Translations under genes and position numbers: made by a program
Assembly: GCF_000331515.1 (NCBI RefSeq)
Contig: NZ_AMZO01000032.1
Coordinates: 1-32,762 of the forward strand
Origin: Photobacterium marinum
GTDB taxonomy: Bacteria > Pseudomonadota > Gammaproteobacteria > Enterobacterales > Vibrionaceae
Length of the DNA: 32,762 bases
Direction: 5' to 3'
The notes under the pieces: generated by a model
The model's input: only the letters and a program-made list of their open reading frames with translations
The model's database searches: none
What the model was told of the DNA's origin: nothing
Part shown: piece by piece, positions 25,313 through 32,762 of the stretch
Numbering within the stretch: the first letter of the stretch is position 1
Layout: each line of letters starts with the position of its first letter

Positions 25313-25618
25313 TTACCAGCTAGCTTTACGCAGACCCGGAATCTCGCCTTTCATGCAAGCTTCACGAACCTTGATACGGCATAGACCAAACTTACGTAGG
25401 TAGCCGTGTGGACGTCCAGTCTGGTTACAGCGGTTACGCTGACGAGACTTCGCAGAATCACGTGGTAGTGACTGAAGTTTAAGCACTGCATTCCAGCGGT
25501 CTTCTTCAGACGCATTCACGTCGCTAATTAGAGCTTTAAGCGCTGCACGCTTCTCAGCGTACTTAGCTACTAGCTTGGCACGTTTAGCTTCGCGTGCCTT
25601 CATTGATTCTTTAGCCAT
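25313..25618 (-). CDS. rpsN: 30S ribosomal protein S14
   Basis: S14 of 101 aa, the long form of gammaproteobacteria, on the head of the 30S subunit. [20 protein letters not shown] and [12 protein letters not shown] are conserved. Compared with my recollection of E. coli it has extra cysteines ([12 protein letters not shown]); the first echoes the zinc form (FGLCRICFRE), but the full four-Cys ligand set is absent, so zinc binding is not expected. Confidence 0.97.
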   Translation of the reverse strand: MAKESMKAREAKRAKLVAKYAEKRAALKALISDVNASEEDRWNAVLKLQSLPRDSAKSRQRNRCNQTGRPHGYLRKFGLCRIKVREACMKGEIPGLRKASW

Positions 25619-25633
25619 TAGTAACCCTTACTT

Positions 25634-26173
25634 TTACTTACGGAATGGGAAGTTAAAAGCAGACAGCAGAGCACAAGCTTCTTCGTCAGAATTCGCAGTA
25701 GTAGTGATAGTGATATCAAGACCACGTACACGATCTACTTTATCGTAATCGATTTCTGGGAAGATAATCTGCTCACGAACGCCCATGCTGTAGTTACCAC
25801 GACCGTCGAATGATTTCGGGTTTAGACCACGGAAATCACGGATACGAGGTACAGCAATAGAGATTAGACGCTCGAAAAAGTCCCACATACGTTCGCCACG
25901 TAGAGTTACTTTACAGCCAATAGGGTAGCCCTCACGGATCTTAAAGCCAGCAACAGACTTACGAGCTTTAGTGATTAGCGGCTTCTGACCTGCAATAGCA
26001 GTCATGTCAGCAGCTGCGTTCTCAAGAAGCTTCTTGTCGTTGATCGCGTCACCCACACCCATGTTAAGTGTGATTTTCTCGATCCTTGGGACTTGCATGA
26101 TGCTCTTGTATTCAAACTTTTCAGAAAGTTCTTTTACAATAGTCTCTTTGTAGTAATCATGCAGTTTCGCCAT
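25634..26173 (-). CDS. rplE: 50S ribosomal protein L5
   Basis: L5 of 179 aa, which binds 5S rRNA and contacts S13 and the P-site tRNA. It starts [20 protein letters not shown] and contains [18 protein letters not shown] and [17 protein letters not shown]. It lies 15 bp after rplX, where the E. coli spc operon is controlled translationally. Confidence 0.97.
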   Translation of the reverse strand: MAKLHDYYKETIVKELSEKFEYKSIMQVPRIEKITLNMGVGDAINDKKLLENAAADMTAIAGQKPLITKARKSVAGFKIREGYPIGCKVTLRGERMWDFFERLISIAVPRIRDFRGLNPKSFDGRGNYSMGVREQIIFPEIDYDKVDRVRGLDITITTTANSDEEACALLSAFNFPFRK

Positions 26174-26188
26174 AGTACTACTCCAAAA

Positions 26189-26500
26189 TTACTTAATAGT
26201 TTCGCCAGTCGACTTGAAGAAACGAACTTTTTTGCCGTCTTCAAATCGGAAGCCTACACGGTCCGCTTTACCTTCACCGTTAACGATTGCAACGTTAGAA
26301 GCGTCAATTGCAGCTTCTTTTTCAACGATGCCACCTTGGATGCCCATAGCCGGTACTGGCTTCTGGTGCTTCTTAACAAGGTTGATACCTTCAACGATTA
26401 CTTTACCGGTTGCTAGAACCTTAGATACTTTACCTTTCTTGCCTTTATCTTTACCAGCAAGAACGATAACTTCGTCGTTACGACGGATTTTAGCTGCCAT
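26189..26500 (-). CDS. rplX: 50S ribosomal protein L24
   Basis: L24 of 103 aa, an assembly initiator of the large subunit. The KOW motif is near the N-terminus ([20 protein letters not shown]), followed by [11 protein letters not shown] and [17 protein letters not shown]. It is the second gene of the spc operon, 12 bp after rplN. Confidence 0.97.
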   Translation of the reverse strand: MAAKIRRNDEVIVLAGKDKGKKGKVSKVLATGKVIVEGINLVKKHQKPVPAMGIQGGIVEKEAAIDASNVAIVNGEGKADRVGFRFEDGKKVRFFKSTGETIK

Positions 26501-26512
26501 TTTAGTCGCTCC

Positions 26513-26884
26513 TTACAGTACTTCAGGCGCTAGTGAAACGATCTTCATAAACTTATCGCCACGAAGTTCACGAGTCACAGGGCCGAAGATACGAGTACCG
26601 ATTGGTTGCTCAGTGTTGTCGTTCAACAATACGCAAGCGTTACGGTCAAAGCGAATGACAGAGCCGTCTGGACGACGTACGCCTTTACGAGTGCGCACAA
26701 CCACCGCTTTCAGAACGTCACCTTTCTTAACTTTACCGCGAGGAATTGCTTCCTTAACAGTAACTTTGATGACATCACCGATATGTGCATAGCGACGGTG
26801 TGAACCACCCAGAACCTTAATACACATTACGCTACGAGCGCCGGAGTTATCCGCTGCGTCAAGCATACTTTGCATTTGGATCAT
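26513..26884 (-). CDS. rplN: 50S ribosomal protein L14
   Basis: L14 of 123 aa, at the subunit interface. [20 protein letters not shown] at the start and [12 protein letters not shown] at the end are typical. It is the first gene of the spc operon and is separated from rpsQ by 164 bp holding a terminator and a promoter. Confidence 0.97.
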
Positions 26885-26955
26885 GTTAGTGCTCCGCTAA
26901 TTTTAAACATCTAGACCCATCACGAGTCGATTGGCCTTTTCTTCAAAGGCGGCGA

Positions 26956-26984
26956 ATGATAACACTCTTTTCGACCGTTGGGTA
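26956..26984 (-). promoter_or_regulatory. Likely spc operon promoter
   Basis: On the minus strand a -10 TATCAT (26956-26961) is followed by the GC-rich TCGCCGCC, a discriminator usual for growth-rate-controlled promoters. Seventeen bp upstream the -35 is weak (TACCCA, 3 of 6). It lies just after the S10 terminator and about 70 bp before rplN. Confidence 0.5.
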
Positions 26985-27022
26985 GACAAAAAATAAACGG
27001 CCCCAAAATTTTTCCGGGGCCG
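26985..27022 (-). terminator. Terminator between the S10 and spc operons
   Basis: On the minus strand CGGCCCC (27016-27022) pairs with GGGGCCG (26998-27004) across an 11-base loop, followed by TTTATTTTTTG. The plus strand has no T-run after the stem, so it should work only for leftward transcription from rpsQ. Confidence 0.8.
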
Positions 27023-27048
27023 CTCTATTATATCGTTGTTAAGTTCGC

Positions 27049-27303
27049 TTAGATGCGAGCTTTTTCAACTACACGTACCAGAGTCCAAGACTTAGTCTTA
27101 GACATTGGACGGCACTCACGAATTTCAACTGTATCGCCTAGGCCACACTCGTTGTTCTCGTCGTGTGCGTGAAGTTTAGTCGTGCGAGTGATGTACTTAC
27201 CGTAGATTGGGTGTTTCACCTTACGCTCGATAGCAACAACAATAGACTTATCGCCTTTGTCGCTAACTACACGACCAAGCTGAGTACGAATTTTTTCGCT
27301 CAT
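27049..27303 (-). CDS. rpsQ: 30S ribosomal protein S17
   Basis: S17 of 84 aa, an OB-fold primary binder of 16S r[23 protein letters not shown] and [20 protein letters not shown] are family motifs. It is the last gene of the S10 operon; its start codon overlaps the rpmC stop by one base. Confidence 0.97.
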   Translation of the reverse strand: MSEKIRTQLGRVVSDKGDKSIVVAIERKVKHPIYGKYITRTTKLHAHDENNECGLGDTVEIRECRPMSKTKSWTLVRVVEKARI

Positions 27304-27494
27304 TATGCGCCAGCCTTCTCAGTCAGAACAGTTTTAACACGTGCGATATCGCGACGTACAGCTTTCAGAGTGTGAGTCTGCTGTAGCTGACCAGTAGCAG
27401 CCTGCATGCGCAGGTTGAACTGTTCACGTAGCAGGTTCACAAGCTCAGCATTCAGTTCTTCAACGCTTTTAGCGCGCAGATCTTGTGCGTTCAT
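27303..27494 (-). CDS. rpmC: 50S ribosomal protein L29
   Basis: L29 of 63 aa at the polypeptide exit, close to L23 and the docking site of SRP and trigger factor. It reads [20 protein letters not shown] and ends [17 protein letters not shown] one codon earlier (27497) is possible, but the ATG at 27494 gives the standard length and a one-base TGATG overlap with the rplP stop. Confidence 0.95.
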   Translation of the reverse strand: MNAQDLRAKSVEELNAELVNLLREQFNLRMQAATGQLQQTHTLKAVRRDIARVKTVLTEKAGA

Positions 27495-27904
27495 CACATC
27501 ACCGCCTTAGTTACGAATGTTGTCTTGATTGGTAGCTTACGTGCAGCAAGGTTAAATGCTTCACGAGCTAGTTCTTCAGAAACACCATCCATTTCGTACA
27601 GAACTTTACCTGGTTGAATCTGTGCTACCCAGTACTCAACGTTACCTTTACCTTTACCTTGACGAACTTCAAGAGGCTTAGATGTAATTGGTTTGTCTGG
27701 GAAGATACGAATCCAGATTTGGCCCTGACGTTTGATATGACGAGTCATAGCACGACGAGCTGCTTCGATCTGGCGAGCAGTAATGCGGCCACGGCCAACT
27801 GCTTTAAGACCAAATGTGCCGAAGCTTACGTCAGTACCTTTCGCTAGACCGCGGTTACGACCCTTATGAGTCTTGCGGAATTTAGTGCGTTTTGGTTGCA
27901 GCAT
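27494..27904 (-). CDS. rplP: 50S ribosomal protein L16
   Basis: L16 of 136 aa, which helps position the A-site tRNA near the peptidyl transferase centre. It starts [20 protein letters not shown] and has [15 protein letters not shown] and [12 protein letters not shown]. It is coupled to rpmC by the overlapping TGATG and follows rpsC by 11 bp. Confidence 0.97.
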   Translation of the reverse strand: MLQPKRTKFRKTHKGRNRGLAKGTDVSFGTFGLKAVGRGRITARQIEAARRAMTRHIKRQGQIWIRIFPDKPITSKPLEVRQGKGKGNVEYWVAQIQPGKVLYEMDGVSEELAREAFNLAARKLPIKTTFVTKAVM

Positions 27905-27915
27905 CGATAAACTCC

Positions 27916-28605
27916 TTATTTACGGCCTTTGCGCTGCTTCTTAGGCTTGTCAGCCTTTGGCTCAGCAACTGGCATACCGCCTAGAACTTCACCTTTGAAG
28001 ATCCAAACTTTAACGCCGATTACACCGTACTGGGTGTGAGCCGAAGAAGTTGCGTAATCAATGTCAGCACGTAGAGTGTGTAGAGGCACACGACCTTCAC
28101 GGTACCACTCAGAACGTGCGATTTCAGCGCCGCCTAGACGACCGCTTACTTCTACCTTGATACCTTTAGCGCCAAGACGCATAGCGTTCTGTACTGCACG
28201 CTTCATAGCGCGACGGAACATAACACGACGTTCTAGCTGAGACGCGATGCTGTCTGCAACTAGTTGACCATCTAGCTCAGGCTTACGTACTTCAGCGATG
28301 TTGATCTGAGCTGGAACACCAGCGATCTTAGCAACGCGAGCGCGTAGTTTTTCTACGTCTTCACCTTTCTTACCGATTACAACGCCTGGACGAGCAGTGT
28401 GAATAGTTACACGGATGCTCTTAGCAGGACGCTCGATAACGATGCGTGACAGAGACGCTTTTTTCAGTTCTTTAGTAAGGAACTGACGTACCTTGAAGTC
28501 GCCGTCTAGGTTGTCAGCGAAATCTTGGCTGTTAGCAAACCAAGTGGTATTCCATGGCTTAACGATGCCAAGACGAATACCATTAGGATGTACTTTTTGA
28601 CCCAT
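27916..28605 (-). CDS. rpsC: 30S ribosomal protein S3
   Basis: S3 of 229 aa (E. coli 233), at the mRNA entry site. It begins [21 protein letters not shown] type II KH domain carries the [14 protein letters not shown] loop, and the C-terminal domain has [20 protein letters not shown]. The Lys/Arg-rich tail ends KKQRKGRK. It lies between rplV and rplP. Confidence 0.97.
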   Translation of the reverse strand: MGQKVHPNGIRLGIVKPWNTTWFANSQDFADNLDGDFKVRQFLTKELKKASLSRIVIERPAKSIRVTIHTARPGVVIGKKGEDVEKLRARVAKIAGVPAQINIAEVRKPELDGQLVADSIASQLERRVMFRRAMKRAVQNAMRLGAKGIKVEVSGRLGGAEIARSEWYREGRVPLHTLRADIDYATSSAHTQYGVIGVKVWIFKGEVLGGMPVAEPKADKPKKQRKGRK

Positions 28606-28624
28606 TGCTTTCTCTCCTAGTCTC

Positions 28625-28957
28625 TTAGCGGTCTGCTACAACAACAGTGATGTGGCTAGAACGCTTCAAGATGCGATCGGCACGGCCTTTAGCACGAGGC
28701 ATAATACGCTTCATGGTAGGACCTTCGTCAACGAAGATTTTAGCTACTGATAGATCATCAATATCTGCGCCTTCGTTGTGTTCTGCGTTAGCGATAGCTG
28801 ACTCTAGAACTTTCTTGATTAGATCAGCAGCTTTCTTGTTGCTGAACTGTAGAATTTCTAGAGCTTGAGCAACTGGCTTACCGCGCAGTTGATCTGCAAC
28901 CAAACGAGCTTTCTGCGGCGAAATGCGAGCAAAGCGATGTTTAGCGATAGCTTCCAT
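28625..28957 (-). CDS. rplV: 50S ribosomal protein L22
   Basis: L22 of 110 aa, lining the exit tunnel with a long beta hairpin. [20 protein letters not shown] at the start and [20 protein letters not shown], which forms the tunnel hairpin where macrolide-resistance changes occur, are conserved. It follows rpsS by 10 bp. Confidence 0.97.
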   Translation of the reverse strand: MEAIAKHRFARISPQKARLVADQLRGKPVAQALEILQFSNKKAADLIKKVLESAIANAEHNEGADIDDLSVAKIFVDEGPTMKRIMPRAKGRADRILKRSSHITVVVADR

Positions 28958-28967
28958 TACCTACTCC

Positions 28968-29249
<282 letters not shown>

Positions 29250-29266
29250 TTATCCTCTGATATAAA

Positions 29267-30091
29267 TTACTTGTTACGACGACGTACGATGTACTTGTCG
29301 GTACGCTTGTTCTTACGAGTCTTGTAACCCTTAGTAGGAACACCCCAAGGTGTAACTGGGTGACGACCACCAGATGTACGGCCTTCACCACCACCGTGTG
29401 GGTGGTCTACTGGGTTCATTACAACACCACGTACAGTTGGACGAACACCGCGCCAACGTGAAGCACCAGCTTTACCTAGTTCACGTAGCATGTGTTCTGC
29501 ATTGCCAACTTCACCGATAGTTGCGCGACCTTCAGCAAGAACTTTACGCATCTCGCCAGAACGTAGACGTAGAGTTACGTATGCACCTGCACGTGCAACG
29601 ATCTGTGCGTATGCACCAGCTGAACGAGCCAGCTGAGCACCTTTACCAGGCTTAAGTTCAACACAGTGTACAGTTGAACCTACTGGGATGTTGCGCATTG
29701 GTAGAGTGTTACCAACTTTGATAGCAGCATCTGCGCCAGACTGGATTGAATCACCAGCTTGGATACCTTTAGGTGCGATGATGTAGCGGCGCTCACCGTC
29801 TGCGTACAGAACTAGAGCAATGTTTGCGCTACGGTTTGGATCGTATTCAAGACGCTCAACTTTCGCTGGGATACCATCTTTAGTACGTTTGAAGTCGATG
29901 ATACGGTAAGCATTCTTGTTACCACCACCGATGTGACGTACTGTGATACGACCGTTGTTGTTACGACCACCAGACTTAGATTTTTTCTCTAGTAGTGGTG
30001 CGTACGGCTTACCCTTATGCAGGTCAGAGTTAACCACTTTAACTACGTGGCGACGACCTGGGGAAGTCGGCTTACATTTTACAATAGCCAT
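29267..30091 (-). CDS. rplB: 50S ribosomal protein L2
   Basis: L2 of 274 aa (E. coli 273), needed for subunit joining and peptidyl transfer. The conserved C-terminal loop [20 protein letters not shown] near the peptidyl transferase centre is intact, including its histidines. It lies between rplW and rpsS, 18 bp after rplW. Confidence 0.98.
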   Translation of the reverse strand: MAIVKCKPTSPGRRHVVKVVNSDLHKGKPYAPLLEKKSKSGGRNNNGRITVRHIGGGNKNAYRIIDFKRTKDGIPAKVERLEYDPNRSANIALVLYADGERRYIIAPKGIQAGDSIQSGADAAIKVGNTLPMRNIPVGSTVHCVELKPGKGAQLARSAGAYAQIVARAGAYVTLRLRSGEMRKVLAEGRATIGEVGNAEHMLRELGKAGASRWRGVRPTVRGVVMNPVDHPHGGGEGRTSGGRHPVTPWGVPTKGYKTRKNKRTDKYIVRRRNK

Positions 30092-30109
30092 TCTTCTTTG
30101 CTCCTAGCC

Positions 30110-30412
30110 TTACTCTGCACTGCCAGCGAAGTCGATGTCTTGACCTTCTTTCAGGATTACATACGCTTTTTTCCAGTCGCTACGACGGCCTTGGCGCATA
30201 CCCTGACGTTTGGTCTTACCCTTAGCTACAAGAGTATTTACAGACTTAACTTCAACCTCGAACAGTTTTTCAACTGCTGCTTTGATCTCTTTCTTAGTCG
30301 CTGTCATAGCTACTTTGAATACGATAGTGTTACCGTTTTCTGCAGCCATAGTCGCTTTTTCAGAGATGTGCGGAGCACGTAGAACTTTTAAAATACGCTC
30401 TTCAGTGATCAT
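30110..30412 (-). CDS. rplW: 50S ribosomal protein L23
   Basis: L23 of 100 aa, the main docking site at the tunnel exit for trigger factor and SRP. It starts [20 protein letters not shown] and has [20 protein letters not shown]. Its ATG overlaps the end of rplD by four bases, so the two are coupled. Confidence 0.97.
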   Translation of the reverse strand: MITEERILKVLRAPHISEKATMAAENGNTIVFKVAMTATKKEIKAAVEKLFEVEVKSVNTLVAKGKTKRQGMRQGRRSDWKKAYVILKEGQDIDFAGSAE

Positions 30413-31011
30413 GCTAGCATCTCCTCAACTTGTTTAACTGCGTCAGCAGTCATCACAACTTTATCGAAAGCAATCAAGCTAACTGGGTCGATTGCCTTAG
30501 CATCACGTACGTCTACTTTGTATAGGTTACGTGCAGCCAGGAATAGATTCTCATCTAGTTCGCCAGTTACGATTAGCGCGTCAGTAAGTTCAAGCTCTTT
30601 CAGCTTAGCTACTAGCGCTTTAGTTTTAGGTGCTTCTACAGAGAAGTTATCAACAACGATTAGACGCTCTTGACGAACTAGCTCAGAAAGAATGCTCTTC
30701 ATAGCACCACGGTACATTTTCTTGTTAACTTTCTGGCTGTGGTCCTGTGGACGAGCAGCGAAAGTTACACCACCGGTACGCCATAGTGGGCTACGGATAG
30801 TACCTGCACGAGCGCGGCCTGTACCTTTCTGGCGCCATGGCTTAGCGCCACCACCAGAAACGTCAGAACGGTTCTTCTGAGCACGTGTACCTTGACGAGC
30901 ACCTGCTGCGTAAGCAACAACTACCTGATGTACAAGCGCTTCATTGAACTCACGCCCAAAAGTAGTTTCGGAGACAGTTAGCGCGTCAGCGCCTTTGACT
31001 ACCAATTCCAT
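30409..31011 (-). CDS. rplD: 50S ribosomal protein L4
   Basis: L4 of 200 aa. Its extended loop ([20 protein letters not shown]) reaches into the exit tunnel. In E. coli and relatives free L4 shuts down the S10 operon by causing termination in the leader and blocking rpsJ translation; the leader here is 31984-32220. It lies 16 bp after rplC. Confidence 0.97.
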   Translation of the reverse strand: MELVVKGADALTVSETTFGREFNEALVHQVVVAYAAGARQGTRAQKNRSDVSGGGAKPWRQKGTGRARAGTIRSPLWRTGGVTFAARPQDHSQKVNKKMYRGAMKSILSELVRQERLIVVDNFSVEAPKTKALVAKLKELELTDALIVTGELDENLFLAARNLYKVDVRDAKAIDPVSLIAFDKVVMTADAVKQVEEMLA

Positions 31012-31027
31012 TACTAACTCCTCGACG

Positions 31028-31657
31028 TTACGCTTTAACAGCTGGTTTAACGATCACGTTGCCACCTGTAGCACCTGGTACTGCACCTTTGATAAGAAGC
31101 AGATTGCGCTCAGCGTCAACACGTACGATCTCTAGGTTCTGAGTAGTTACACGCTCAGCACCCATGTGACCAGCCATTTTCTTGCCTTTAAATACGCGAC
31201 CTGGAGTCTGACACTGACCGATAGAACCAGGAGCACGGTGAGACAAGGAGTTACCGTGGGTCATATCTTGAGTACGGAAGTTCCAGCGCTTAACGCCACC
31301 CTGGAAGCCTTTACCCTTAGATGTACCAGTAACGTCTACTTTTTTAACTTCGTTGAACAGCTCAACAGTCAGCTCAGCGCCAACAGCGAACTCTTCGTTG
31401 TTCTCTAGACGGAATTCCCAAAGACCGCGACCAGCTTCAACACCTGCTTTCGCAAAGTGGCCAGCTTCTGACTTAGAAACACGGTTAGCTTTCTTCGTAC
31501 CAGTAGTTACCTGGATTGCGTTGTAGCCGTCAGTTTCAACAGATTTAACCTGAGAAACGCGGTTAGCTTCAACTTCAACCACAGTTACTGGGATAGAAAC
31601 GCCATCTTCGGTAAATACGCGGGTCATGCCCACTTTACGACCGATTAGACCAATCAT
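31028..31657 (-). CDS. rplC: 50S ribosomal protein L3
   Basis: L3 of 209 aa, an assembly initiator of the large subunit. It starts [20 protein letters not shown], and the long loop has [20 protein letters not shown]. The Gln that PrmB methylates in E. coli is present (GSIGQ); the next residue is Cys rather than the Asn I recall from E. coli. It lies 14 bp after rpsJ. Confidence 0.97.
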   Translation of the reverse strand: MIGLIGRKVGMTRVFTEDGVSIPVTVVEVEANRVSQVKSVETDGYNAIQVTTGTKKANRVSKSEAGHFAKAGVEAGRGLWEFRLENNEEFAVGAELTVELFNEVKKVDVTGTSKGKGFQGGVKRWNFRTQDMTHGNSLSHRAPGSIGQCQTPGRVFKGKKMAGHMGAERVTTQNLEIVRVDAERNLLLIKGAVPGATGGNVIVKPAVKA

Positions 31658-31671
31658 TCTCTTATCTCCCC

Positions 31672-32220
<549 letters not shown>

Positions 32221-32225
32221 CGAGC

Positions 32226-32253
32226 ATTATACAGATCACACTTTGAAGCGCAA
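32226..32253 (-). promoter_or_regulatory. S10 operon promoter
   Basis: On the minus strand TTGCGC (32248-32253) is 16 bp from a perfect TATAAT (32226-32231), followed by GCTCGCC, a GC-rich discriminator. It lies 53 bp after the bfd stop codon, with no terminator between, so bfd transcripts may also enter the S10 operon. Confidence 0.75.
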
Positions 32254-32305
32254 CCCTTTGTAGGAAAAATAATCAGAGTAGGGATAAATTGAGTGGGTGT
32301 TTCTG

Positions 32306-32494
32306 TCAGCTGGCTTTCTTAAATGCAGCAGTGACAGTTTCCTCGATCACTTCCTTAGCGGTGCGAATGCATTTACCACACTGAGAACCCAACGGGGTGA
32401 CTTGTCGAATACCACGTATATCTGTGATCCCGTGTTCTACAGTTAGTTTGGCAATTTTTTTATCTGAAATAGCGTGGCAAAGGCAAACGTACAT
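32306..32494 (-). CDS. bfd: Bacterioferritin-associated ferredoxin
   Basis: A 62-aa [2Fe-2S] protein; E. coli Bfd has 64. The four ligands are in place as Cys4 and Cys6 (MYVCLCHAISDKK) and Cys39 and Cys42 (LGSQCGKCIRTAKEV). In the family Bfd passes electrons to the haem of bacterioferritin so that stored iron is released when iron is scarce. It lies between tuf and rpsJ as in E. coli, but no bfr gene follows. A Fur-box-like site precedes it. A small fer2_BFD protein with another partner is possible. Confidence 0.93.
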   Translation of the reverse strand: MYVCLCHAISDKKIAKLTVEHGITDIRGIRQVTPLGSQCGKCIRTAKEVIEETVTAAFKKAS

Positions 32495-32533
32495 TGTGAA
32501 TCCATCTTATGTTGTGACCACGGCAATATAAAC

Positions 32534-32552
32534 AAGAATGGTTTTCATTACC
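32534..32552 (-). promoter_or_regulatory. Fur-box-like site in the bfd promoter
   Basis: The minus strand reads GGTAATGAAAACCATTCTT, 14 of 19 matches to the Fur consensus GATAATGATAATCATTATC. A possible -10 TATATT lies a few bases downstream, so a bound repressor would block the promoter. This fits iron-repressed expression of bfd. Confidence 0.6.
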
Positions 32553-32687
32553 AGCAAATTCAGCGGATCATTTATATGGTTTAGTCATTTCTTTGAGAAA
32601 GATCTTTAGATAAAGGAATATCAAGACAGCCATGACATATTACTCAGACATTCCCCTTTCAGCCCTGTCCCAGTATATAGCAGGATC

Positions 32688-32716
32688 AAAAAAGGGAGCC
32701 GAAGCTCCCTTTTTTT
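32688..32716 (-). terminator. Terminator after tuf (UUCG tetraloop)
   Basis: On the minus strand GGGAGC-TTCG-GCTCCC, flanked by A and T runs, forms a stem closed by the very stable UUCG tetraloop, followed by six T. The mirrored A/T runs make it bidirectional. It lies 25 bp after the stop codon of the gene at the right edge. Confidence 0.9.
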
Positions 32717-32740
32717 GTGTCGTTAGACAATCAGCGAATA

Positions 32741-32762
32741 TTATTCGATGATAGAAGCAACA
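32741..32762 (-). CDS. tuf: 3' end of elongation factor Tu gene (partial)
   Basis: Only the last codons are inside the window: the minus strand reads Val-Ala-Ser-Ile-Ile-Glu-stop. EF-Tu proteins end in a similar way (GVVAKV.. or GVVA.I.E), and the order tuf-bfd-rpsJ with a strong terminator is that of the str/S10 region in E. coli and Vibrio. The call rests mainly on position. Confidence 0.6.

Noticed and set aside
26998..27022. Bidirectional terminator
   Set aside because: The stem is followed by a T-run only on the minus strand.
27495..27497. GTG start for L29
   Set aside because: It would add one residue to a very conserved length; the ATG at 27494 gives the usual 63 aa.

Overview
This window looks like a piece of the main chromosome of a marine gammaproteobacterium of the Vibrionaceae, most likely Photobacterium or a close relative. 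The family rests on near-identical Vibrionaceae-type ribosomal proteins and RpoA, the tuf-bfd-rpsJ order, and a Syp-type polysaccharide locus as known from Vibrio (Aliivibrio) fischeri. The genus is inference.

Layout. (1) 1-272: the leader of an rRNA operon that leaves the window on the left (minus strand), with tandem promoters P1 and P2 and a boxA antitermination site. (2) 273-18259: a polysaccharide production and export locus of about 18 kb. Its gene content matches the V. fischeri syp (symbiosis polysaccharide) locus but in permuted order: a minus-strand GT2 glycosyltransferase; then on the plus strand sypJ-, K-, L-, M- and N-like genes; a small extra lipoprotein gene; sypO- and P-like genes; a fused sypQ-sypR gene; then sypA-, B-, C-, D- and E-like genes; and a minus-strand GT4 glycosyltransferase. 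(3) 18303-31983: the alpha (rplQ to rpsM), spc (rpmJ to rplN) and S10 (rpsQ to rpsJ) ribosomal operons, all on the minus strand, with secY and rpoA and recognisable terminators, promoters and leaders. (4) 31984-32740: the S10 leader and promoter, bfd with a Fur-box-like site, and a terminator. (5) 32741-32762: the last codons of what is probably tuf.

How the locus should work (inference from families). The SypR-like half of the fused protein loads the first sugar phosphate on undecaprenyl phosphate. Six glycosyltransferase domains (GT2, SypJ, SypN, SypP, the SypQ half, GT4) extend the unit and SypM acylates it. SypK flips it, and SypL polymerises or ligates it with SypO setting chain length. 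SypC (six SLBB repeats) with the SypB lipoprotein exports it. SypA (STAS domain, Ser53) and SypE (RsbW-like kinase, receiver and PP2C phosphatase in one chain) form an intact partner-switching control module. The kinase SypF and the sigma-54 activator SypG of V. fischeri are not in the window, yet sigma-54-type -24/-12 elements precede the transcription units, so a SypG-like activator is probably encoded elsewhere.

Most notable points: the permuted syp locus wedged between an rRNA operon and the alpha operon; the SypQ-SypR fusion; a SypD-like ATPase lacking the Walker A lysine; a small lipoprotein resembling a worn-down OmpA domain; and several sigma-54-type promoters, including a divergent pair.
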